NCBI GenBank assembly: GCA_021292105.1
Contig: CM037861.1
Span: 30,048,674 to 30,112,673 of the forward strand
Direction: 5' to 3'
From: Anadara kagoshimensis
Taxonomy: Eukaryota; Mollusca; Bivalvia; Arcoida; Arcidae
Length of the DNA: 64,000 nt
In this document: positions 13,601-25,600 of the stretch, one piece after another
How the letters are laid out: each line of letters starts with the position of its first letter
How positions within the stretch are numbered: the first letter of the stretch is position 1
Position numbers and translations under genes: made by a program
The notes under the pieces: generated by a model
What the model was told of the DNA's origin: nothing
What the model saw: the letters and a program-made list of their open reading frames with translations, nothing else
The model's database searches: none

Positions 13601-16600
13601 GATTCTAATTTAACTCAGAAACTCAGGACAGATCCAAGTGTGAGAAAGTCTGTCAGTTCTCTTGCAGTAGATTGTTGATTTTCACTGGGAACTCCAGTTT
13701 TCTTCACTATCCGAAAACTGATTGCCTTGCTATAAGTGAAAGAATCTTGACTGGGGCATAAAAGTCCATAACTCTCTCTCTCTCTCTGGATGAAAAGCTT
13801 AAAATAATAAAGGAACAAAGAACAAATACCTTTTTAGGTGGATTATGACGATTATACTCCTCTCCCCACACTTTCGCGTCCATCTGTAGTTTAACATCTT
13901 GGAAATAAACATCTCTCTCCACAACTTCAATGTAATGTTTAGCCACATAGTTCATAGCATGGCACCAGTCATGTGAGTGGGTAAATGTTGACAACTTCTT
14001 ACTGAAATCAGAAAACAAGCAAGATTGAATTTTTTTGTTTTATTTTGTTCATGCATTGAAGAGGCAATAAGGTTTATGCATTACCATAATTACCATGTGA
14101 TACCCTATTCTATTTTTGGAACAGAACTGAAAAACTTTAAAGAGTACTGATAAGTCCTATTTATCTTAAAATAGAGAGACATAGTTTCCATGACCGGTAC
14201 ACAATATCAAAATCGCCATTGGCTACTAATTTCTGAGAAATTCTTTCAAAAAGTAACCTATTTCAGCAAATTTGTGGGGAAAAAACTTTAAAAAGGACCT
14301 TATTTTCACAAATTTTGAAAATTTGGCTACTACTTGTGTAATAAAATTTATAAATACACATTCAACGACGTTAGTAAACAATTTATTTGAATGTTGTATG
14401 GGTCACTTAAAGGTTTAAAGTATTAATTGTTCTTAGGACAAATATACAAGTTAATTTTGTCTTTAAATATTTGTAAACACTGTGGTATTTTTGTTTTGGT
14501 TACATTTACTCACATACAGGGTAGTTTTAATGTTAAATTTAACCTTGGGTAAATCAGATATTTTTAATGTATTAATGTACCTTTAAAATCATAAACAATA
14601 ACAAAAATAACAATTAACACCTTTAAGTTAAACTTTAATTTTAAAATTTTATTATTTTTAAATTTAATGTTCAACCCCATGTCCTTGTATTCATTTGTCA
14701 CTTCATGGCAGTGCATTTTTATTTAATCTGGATTAACTTAATTAATGTTTATTAAATCCTACCAAAATCCTGTAAACATCGTTTGACATTTTAGATAGCT
14801 CATAATTGTGTTTTATATACCCAAACCAGGCTTCAATAAAAGGATTGGGCCGGTTGGCTTTTGTGGAGCCCAGAGACCCAAACTCTGCATTACATACTAG
14901 TATTGTAATTAGCCAGTAAATGGCCCAGGTATATCATAATATACCTGCTTCAAGTCCAACCCAACACTTTAAACATTGTGTGGCTTTCTAGATACATGTA
15001 TATTTAAAATTTCATGTGTTTTTATGTATCTGCCCCTACTCAAAATTATTCTACATGGCTGAGGTATTTTGAAATATACCTAGTTCAATCCTACCCATCC
15101 CTGTATACATTATGCCACTTCCTAGATGGCTCTAAAAATCATATGTGTGTACCTTTACCCTAAATTTAAATGGCCGGGTATATCCGAATAAACCTATTCA
15201 GGTTCAACTCATCCCTTTATACTTTTATGTCACATTTTAGGAAGATGTGTATTTATATATCTTCCTCTATCCTGAACTACCACAATTTAAATAATAAAGG
15301 TTATATAGGTAATACACCTGCTTCTAGTCACATAAATTTATATAACAGTGTACTGTATACTATAGTAGTACTTATAGTATATATATATAGATATTCTATT
15401 GTATACATTGACTACAATCTGATTAAGTGCACTGCTATATTTATAGATGGCTTTCTAGATCAATCTACACTCTACATTCAAAAACCCTTTTCTCAAGTAC
15501 AAATAATGGTGTTTTACAACCCAGTCAATGTATACAGTCAAACCTGTCAATAAAAACCACCCAAGGGAACCAGTTTAAGTGGCAATTATTGGCAGGTGGC
15601 CTTTATATACAGGTTAAAAAAATGAATAAAGAACAATTGGGATATAATTTTACTGGCCTTTATAAGCAGGTGGCCTTTATGGCAGGTTTTATTGTATTTG
15701 ACTTATAGTGAGGTGCTCAGTTCTTGGATGATAGAGATAACTGGAGTGTCAGAGATAACCACTGACATTCAGCAAAGTTATTTTTTACACTCATATTTAC
15801 AAGAGTTGTGTTAGAAGTTGGGCTGTGAGAGGTGTTGGGATCTGTAAACTTGTGCTTTAGACCACTAAGCTACAAAGGCACATAGCTGACCCATGGAATA
15901 TAAGGTCTGATTTTAAAGTGTGTCAAGTTTGCAGGACCCAACACAAGGTTCTTTTCAATATCAACATATCAATACACTGACACTGAGAAAATAAACCAAT
16001 TTACATTACAGTTTGGTGACCATCCAAAGTCGGTTTTTTTAATTATCAATGGTATTAATCTTTTCCTCTTTCTGATTTTGCTTCTACTGTTATGTGGGTG
16101 GTTCTTGTTCTGCCTATTGTAAAGAACATTTTGGTCAGCTGAATTAAGACTACAGTAAAACCTCATTATAATGTCACTTGATAAATTTGCTACATTGCTT
16201 ATTGCCACACTATTTTGAAGTCCAAAATCTGCTTCTAATATGTATGTTTTTCTATATATTCTATATGATTCTCCCTTTATTTATCGCCAAACCCCTTTAT
16301 AATGTCAAAATTTGAGTGCTCAAATGGCAGCAATGATGTATTTAGGAAACTCTTCCCAATTGTGTTCATAGAGTAGACTGACTTTAATATGTGCTTGAGA
16401 TGACTCATGTTATTTAAATATAATTACAATCTGTGTTGTTTTTTTCCTCGGTGATATACATATGGTTATAATAGAAGAATCACACTATCTAGTACACAGA
16501 ACCCACATAATATAAGGTGTCAACTTTCCAGATAAATCTATAGAAATCTGATGTAATGTTCAGTGCATTAGTCAACTAACTTATAATGATAATCATGACA

Positions 16601-19600
16601 TATCATCATCAACATTCAATCCAGGATTTTTCAGAGGGGCCATGTTCTAAAACTTTCATCTAAAACACAATAAAATCATCAACATTCAATTAGATTTTTC
16701 AGAGGGGACATGTTCTAAAACTTTCATCTAAAACACAATAAAATCATCAACATTCAATCAAAGATTTTTCAGAAGGGCCATGTTCTAAAACTTCCATCTA
16801 AAACACAATAAAATCAAATTTTTTTATGTTTAGTTAAATATGCCTCACTAAGGTTGTAACAATGGGATCATTTGGCAAAATAAGGGCTCAATGGCCCCTT
16901 CTGGTACAAACTATATATAAATACTGATTTTTTTCTGTTATGGGGGAGGAGATATATCAAATTGTGAAAAATCATCTTTTTCACATTGTCAACTTTTCGT
17001 GTTGTAATGGGATTGTATATTTTGTGGTTTGAGGTTACTAATTGAGGTACATTTGTGACGTAATCAAAAACAAACATACTAATCCGTGTCTTAATCAAGA
17101 TGCAGAAGCAAAGTTAAAACTTTGAAACTGAGAAGTTAGGTTAAACATGTGACCTTCCACCAGGGGAGTGAGGTACGGTGCTCCAGAAGGGTAAGCACAT
17201 CTTGTTTAGCTAGGTACACCAGCCACGTGGGTGTGAAAATTGAGTGAACTATTTGTATCTATTTGTTGACATGGTAATTCTTTGTTCATGGAACATCATA
17301 GAAATTAAAAACTAATGATTTTGCAGTAATATTTATTTTATTGAATTATCATTTCTAGTTTTATGTATGTTTATATGTATGGATTATTTATATATGTGCC
17401 ATTGCATAATAACTGCATAGATTAAATTTTTTAAACCATTATTCTTATATGATCTGGATTAGAATTAAAAACATTTTAAGCAGATTTTCATATAAAGAGA
17501 GTGTAATAAGTTCACATTATTTACCATGTAATACATATTGTATACCAAACCAGTTCTTGAAATTTGAGTGTGCCAAAAAATGTCTTTAAATGAGTCTAAC
17601 ATTACCTTTTGAATATACTTCTTTATCAAGCTTATTAGACTCTTTCTTAAAATGTTATAATTTTTAGCTTAAAATATTTAGGTAGACTTTGCATTTTTTG
17701 AAAATATTGAATTTACTGATATATATTTTTCTCAGAAATGTCCAGGATGACTGGGTTCCATCATTTTTAGATTTTTCAGCCAAAAATAAGATTTTAGTGC
17801 AGAGTACAAATGGAAGTCCCTTCTTGAGCTAGATGATGCTTAATAGTAGTACTTTGACACAGTGTATTTTTCTCAGAAATGGCCAGATGGCTGGATTCTG
17901 TCATTATTAGGTTTTTATCAGTCATAAAGAGGGTAAAAATAAGTCTCTTCTTCATGCTAGATGATGCTTCATAATGTTTTATGAATCAACCTGCTACCAA
18001 ACTTTGACACAGTAGCAAAGCACAACAACACTTATTCAGTCAAAAATAATATTTTAGTGAAGGGGACAAACAGAAGTCCTTCAGCTAGATGATTTTATTA
18101 ATCAACCTGCACCTGACACAGTAACAACACAACAACACCTATTCAGTCAAAAATAGTATTTTAGTGAAGGGTACAAATGGAAGTCCTTCAGTTAGATGAT
18201 ATTAAGTAATGTTTTATGAATCAACCTGCTATCAAACTAATTTGACACAGTTACACAGCACAACAAAAAACAAGATTTTAATGGAGGGTACAAATTGAAG
18301 CCCTCCTTCAGCTAGATGATACTTAGTAATGTTTTATGGATCAACCTGCTATGATAATGTGCAAACTTTGACACAGTAACATAACACAGTCAAAAATAAT
18401 ATTTAAGTGAGGGGTACAAACGAAAATCCTTGATATGTAATGTAATATAAATCAACCTGCAACCTGACACAGTAACAACACAAGCACAACAACAACAAAG
18501 CAAAGGTTACAGACTGAACAACAAAGAATGAGGCCTATTTATGCCTATAAACATCTAAATCAAACACATATATGATGTACTGAGCATCTGTTACATCTGA
18601 CAAACACGCCTCCGCCACAGCTGATAACTACATTACCTTGTTTATTAGTATTGTCTAGATACTTCTACTAACTTCTGGTATGACGAGAATGACTATGGCA
18701 TATGTAATGGTGCAGTACAGTGTAACATAGGATTTTTTAGAGGAGGCCATTTTCAAAATGCAGTATTCAATCAAGGATTTTTCAGAAAGGGCAATTTTCA
18801 AAAATGCTACTTTAAAACAGGATTTTTCTCAAAAACATTCCTCTAAAACGCCACAACTTTAATATTTTTCCAATCACAAAATGTTAAGTATGGCCCACTA
18901 AGGCATTAACACTGGGTCATTGGCAAAATAATGGATCAATGGCCCCTTCTAGAAAGAAGATTAATAGTGGACTGGAAACCAACAAGAGCTGTCAGAACTG
19001 TAGTCTGTCCATCAAAAACTTCAATTTTAAATATTAATTATCTGTTGATGCTGTAGGGGGAGAGAGGGTTTTGGGGGTTGATTTCAGAGGACGGTTGATC
19101 TAAATCTTGCAACGTTCCTTCATTATCCAACTGACTGCCTTGATATGATTGAGGGAAAGAATCTTGACTGCGGCATCCATCACTTAATTTTTCAGATAAA
19201 GAATATCATGAGTCAACCAAACAGAAGTTTTGAACTTGAAGTCAATGTTCCTTAAGGTTAATCCCTTTTTTGTGTAAAGTTAAACAATAAAAGATATTAT
19301 TAAAAGAGGGGAAAGACCTCCAATTGTATCTTCATTAAATGTTTTTGTTTAAACTTAGCCCAAAAATGACAGAATCATGTCATTTTGAACCTTTCTGTGA
19401 AAAATAATTTTTCAAAATTTTTACATAGAATTCAATGGGGAAGTAGTAACACAAGAGGTCCAATAATGTATGGATCAAGTTATTTTAGTGGGTCATTTAA
19501 ATGTCACAATGGCCTAGTTTCACCAAAAACGTTTAAGGTTCTTTATTGCTGATCTTTGGTATTATAAATAGTAATATCTTTCAATGTCTGTTTGTAGGGC

Positions 19601-22600
19601 TTGGTTTATTTTGCATCATTAGAAATATGATAACTAAAACCATATTAACACCACAGCTTGATGTATCAAAACAAAAACAAAGTGCATCTAATGCACAACA
19701 ATCAGATGAGATTGGGGACACAGTATATAGGCCACTCCGGTAATTAGGCCATCAAGTATAAAGCCGGTTGCATGAAAAATACTTGTACAAGTTTTCTAGC
19801 AGATTAACTTATATTACACAATAGGTCCTGAATGATATCTACATGCAGTGTAAGAAAACCAGATAAAGATATTATCGTTTTGATCAATGGAATTAATCTA
19901 CCAGCCAAGTCAGGTCATTGTACAGTAGGACTTAGACTGTTTACAAGTTCACAATGTTGATGGAGAAGCCTGTATACTGTGGTGTAGGTGTAATGACCTT
20001 GACACGGATTATATCCAATGTCATGATTGCTGTGTTTACATTCTTCTGAATCACATCCAAAACTGCCTAGTGATGTATAATGATGATGTATTCATAAAAA
20101 ATCAATATATATTTTTAGTTCAGTCAGTGAGGTGTTATGTGTGTGTTTATACTGGGGAAAAAATCAATTCTGAATAGTTATTCTGATAAACAAGTTTTCC
20201 CCCCAAGAGACACGATTTAATCATAGCATTAGTACATCTTTATTTATATCATTCTTTTTACAGTTGGTTAAATGCTGTTTGATGTCGCATCAGCAATTTT
20301 TCTGCATTTGCAACCACAATTCTTTTTAAATCTCGATGATTAATCTAAACACGACCCTGTGTAGTGGACGAGTTTGTGCAAATTGTTTTTAAATGCTTTG
20401 TACTGTGCACAGCTTAAATCGACCTTTAGAGTGCTAGTACACTCGCCTGCAATGTCACAGATAAAAATCACAGGCCACTCAGTCTATACTGATTGTGGAG
20501 GAAACCACTGCTAGCCACGGAAATCCTCTGATTTGCATAAAGGGTCTGCCCCTAAGTGGTGACGGGGCACTGCTACCAAGAGAAATCCATCGACTTGACT
20601 TGACCGACAAGCAAACCATCAAACTTTTCTCACACTATGGTCTGCCCTGCCCCTATGTTGTAAGGGTCACTGAAATCTATAAGCACATGATTACGACCAC
20701 ACAGCCACAAGGGACCCCTAAGTGCTAAATGAGTTCGAGCAGATGTTTTTTTATTATATCTTTTTTTATTTCATTTGTACTTTTGCATGCTCGAAACAAC
20801 TTAACTCAATGTTGATAACATAAGGTGGCTATGAATAGTATAATTCCCTGAGGAATTCCTTGAACTATTAAAATTCCACCATCCAAAGTTGTTTTGGTGA
20901 TGTCTCAATATAACTTAAAAGTCAAATGTTAAATGTTCTTTTTTTTTCTTTCAAAAAATTTAGAATGTCGGTAAAATGATATTAATCATATATTGTACAA
21001 TTTATTCAACACAAATATTTAAATAGATGTAAATGTATACATGTTTACACACTTTCACTTCTTGTGACGTTATGTCAATATTTTTCTAGGTCACCCTTAT
21101 TGATTGATCATACCTGTGACCTTGTTTTGTCATCAGATTACTGTTTACATATAAGCATCAGGTGCAGAGTTACACCACAGTAACCTGAATTCACAGTCCT
21201 TTTGGTTTTTTTTCATCATATTACAGTTTACATGAATATAAACATTACATAGAGAATCGGGTGTAAAGTTACATCTCAGTAACCTGAATTTCAGTCCTCA
21301 AATTGTCGTCAAATAACTATGTGAGCATTACACACAGATCAGGTGCAAAGTTAGCTTTAAGTAACCTGAATTCTCGGTCCCTGATGTGATCACATGTATA
21401 ACCTCATAGTTACAACATGACACATCTCGTTTCTGTAGAACTAGTTTCAAGACATGTCTGTCCAATTCTATAGACAAAGATGACCAACTATGCACAGTTG
21501 AAAACATATGAATACTTTGACTTTGACAGAAACTTTCAGTAGATCATATTCCTTATGAAGGACAGGAGTAGCTCCTCATCTGTCAATGACTGACCTGTAT
21601 GAAAAATTTTGTTGATTTGTAATTTCTATAAAACAAAGGGGCTTTAATCTTAGTTAAATTCTGTCTTGGCCAAGTGGTCTAAAGCATGCACTTACGGATC
21701 ACAGTTTCTCTCACAGACTAGGTTAGAGTTCAACTCCGGCAGATCCTGATGTCAGAAAGTTTGTCAGTTTGATTATCGAAGGTCAGTGGATTTCTAAGGA
21801 CATTCCAGTTTCCTCTACCATCCTAGCACTCAATGCCTCAATATAAGTGAAAGAATCTGAACTGTGCATGAAACACAATTACTCCACTTAATTCTAGAAA
21901 CATCCTTAAAACTGAAAGTGCAACAAACTTACAAACCTATGACTAAGAAACAAAGTCAATATTTTTTTTTATTGTGGGTCACTGTCTGTGTTGAAATTAG
22001 CATTTGTAACCAGCTGTTGCTGTGCATGATATCCTTTAATAAAATAGTCAATTAAAGAGATGAAGTAGTTTTACAGACTGTTCAGTGACCTGTAGCCTCT
22101 TTTAAGAGCAATCTCAACTCTGGAAAGAGATTTTAGTCTAAGCTTTTAGCTAGTCCACTCCTCTGATAAAGGCAGAACTCAAAAGTACACAATGGTAGCA
22201 GGTTCCGGGTTTAAGTATCAACCCAACCTTAAATTTGTGGTTACCGGTACATATATACATGTACATATAGACACTTACGTCAATATCAAAATTTTGATAA
22301 TTAAACTATGTACATGTACATTTATGAGAAACTATTGTTTTAAAATTTTACAAAATCAAACTCAAAACCAAAATAAAGTAGTTGAAACAGAGAATAAGTA
22401 TGGGGTTGAAACAGAGGTCAACACATTAAATAAAGAACTTATTGGAGTCACCTTGGCCCAAGCCCTAAAACAACAAACGACATTTCCTGCACCTTTATAG
22501 GTTTTATTTTAAAAATATCAATGTCTATATTTCAAAATACCTAGAATTTACTCTATATTCATAAATATGATATATCTGTGGTTAGCTAACAGCGAGCAAT

Positions 22601-25600
22601 TTTTGGTGTAGATTTTAGAGCAAGGGCTCTCTCTAGATTGAACAGTGCGGGTCAAGGTACCATTCCTTGTCAAACACCTATTTATATTTAATTGTCCATG
22701 TCATTGTCAACTTGACTGATCAAATGTTATCTCCACATGTTTATGTGATGTACCGAAGATTACGGTAGACTGTGAAGTTTTTAATTGTAAATGCTGTATT
22801 TAATTTGAATATAGAAGGCATGTTTCCTGTTGGGCATGTGCCACACAAGTCACCAGGAATTCTCCAGAGGAGGTTTGCAGAGTATAGGTAGAAGATTTTG
22901 GAGCAAGAGTCATTGAACACTGTTGGTCAAAGCACCATTTCTTGCCAAACCCTATTTATATTTAATCACCAATGTCATTGTCAACTTGACCAAAGAAACA
23001 TTATCTCCAAATTTTCAAGTGATATGGATTTTGGAGTAAAGGTCCATTTCTAGATTAGACAGTGTGGATCAAAGTACCATTCCTTGCCAAACACCTATTT
23101 ATATTGTTCATGTCATTGTCAGCTTGACTGATCAAACGTTATCTTCACATGTTTGTGTGATGTATGGGTAGATTACGGTAGACTGATTTTAATTTTTAAT
23201 ACCGGTACTGTATTTTATTTGTATATAGAAGGCATGTTTCCTGTTGGGCATGTGCCACACAAGTCACCAGCAATTCTCCAGAGGAGGTTTGTAGAGTATA
23301 AAAAGAAGAAGAAGATTTTGAAGCAAGGGTCATTGAACAATGTTGGTCCAGGCACCATTCCTTGCCAAACCCTATCCATGTTATTGTCAACTTGACTGAA
23401 AAAAACATTATCTCCACATTTTCATGTGATTTAGACTCTGGAACAAGGGCCCGTTCTAGATTGAACACTGCAGGTCAAAGCACCATTCCTTGCCAAACAC
23501 CTATTTATATTTAATCGTCCATGCCATTGTCAACTTGACTGATCAAATGTTATCTCCACATGTTTAGGTAATGTGACCAGTCAACAAGAACTCGTCAGGT
23601 CTACCTATATAATATTACCTACAATTACCGCTACACCTGTCTGGGGTTAGTGATTAGTGTACCTTTATCTAACATGTCAGTAGTAAACAAATGTCAGAAT
23701 ATGCTACCTATAATGAGGCAATGTCCTACAAGTACAAATTGCTAACCTCAGCAGACAGATAAACAACAAACAAACAACAAAAAAATAACATAACTATACC
23801 ATAGGTAAACAAAATTGACCTGTCAACTTGACCTATAATCAAAATATTTGTTATGGACTAGTTCATTTGTGTATAGGAAACATGAGTGTTTATTTCCTTC
23901 CTCTACATCATGGGGAAACATGCAATTGTTTATGTTTAATCTTTGAATCTTTGCACAACCCATGTACTGGATAGATCATCTTAAATGTATGTTCCTAATG
24001 AGAGGTTAAATGGACAGGTCAAAATGCTTTCTGCTGATATATACAGTTCAGTAGTGCAGGTCTAAGCTGCTACGTCACACAAACACATCAGTCAGTCAGA
24101 TTTTATGAGTTTCACAGTACAAAAGAATTTTTTTTTTTTAAATATATATACAGACACATATATCCATTTATCTTGTGATGTTTCTGTCAAAGTAGGTTAA
24201 GCATCAAATTCTGAATAAAACATGAATTATATGTCTCATTAAAATTCATGAACTGATGTATATAAAAGAATATTATTACAGTTAACACTTTATAGTGTTT
24301 AATGGATCTACGTCACAGTACTGAAAAATAACAATCTTGTTTATCTATGAAAGGTTTGATCTGAAGGTAAATAACATTTTAAGATGGAAAAGGATAAAAT
24401 AAAGAGTATATTTGTGCAAATTTGTCGCATTTCTGAAAACAACAATGTTGTTTATCTCGCTTAGATTTGAATATGAATAACATATTTTAAGTTTTTAAAA
24501 AAAAATAACAAAGTAATAAAGAAACACTTTCATATTTATTACTGTCTGATTTTAAAATTTGAATTTAAAAGTTGAGATTTATAAGAGAAATTGGGCAATG
24601 GATCAATCAGTAAACAACAGTACACCATAGTGCAGTGCAGCACAATACAGTGCACTACATTGCAGTATGGGTACAGTGCAGAACATCACCGCACAGAGCA
24701 ACTTGTATTGTTGCATTACACTTGCCACCTTGAATGTTAACAGTTATTCAATAACCAATTTAAAATTTAAAACCCCTTTGTAGTACAACATATGTTGGTT
24801 TTACATTCAATTTGTTTACTTCTCCTTTTATGAGGCTTAATTATGGTGCAATCATGAGAAAACCTCTGAAAAAACAATAATTTAATAAAACTTAACAAGG
24901 GCTTTTAAGTTGTTTACAACAAGTAAAAAGAACATGTGTGCCTAATTCAGCAAACAAGAGTAACACTATCCATGTATAACTATTTTAGTAGGTCACCTTG
25001 ATGTCTGAAACTAAGTGTCTTGCATGTTCAGAAGAGATTTTTAAATATTTTCACTTTTTCTTCCCTTTATGGGACTTTTTTGGATAACCCCTTCATTTTG
25101 AAAATCTAAAACCCCTTTATCTAGATATCATTACATTTACTGCAAAATTTAAATCATCGAATTTGTCAGAGTGGCTTTGGAGAAGATTAAAGTGTAAAAT
25201 GATAATGGGTCATGCAGGAAGCACAACAGAACAGACGGCAAAGGGTGAACCATTGCAATAGTTCATCTGAGCTTAATATGTAAACAAGAAAGAGTAGAAC
25301 AGGATTTATTCATAACTCAACTAAAACTACGAGATGTGCTTTTGGATGGCAGACAGACTTGAAAGTCCAAGTTCCTCAGAGATGGAGGCTTTGTAGCAGG
25401 GATGAAGCTTAACTATTTTGAGTTAGGGGCCCAGCTTACTTCAGAAAAGAAGTTTTAATAGTAATGAATAGCTAAGATGTAGTTAAACATTAAGGGGCCC
25501 CAAACTGATTTTTAGGAGCCATGGGCTACTGGGCCCCTGATAAAATCCATCCCTGTGTAATATCAACATGTACCCATTATGCTCTTTACAAGATGAGTCT

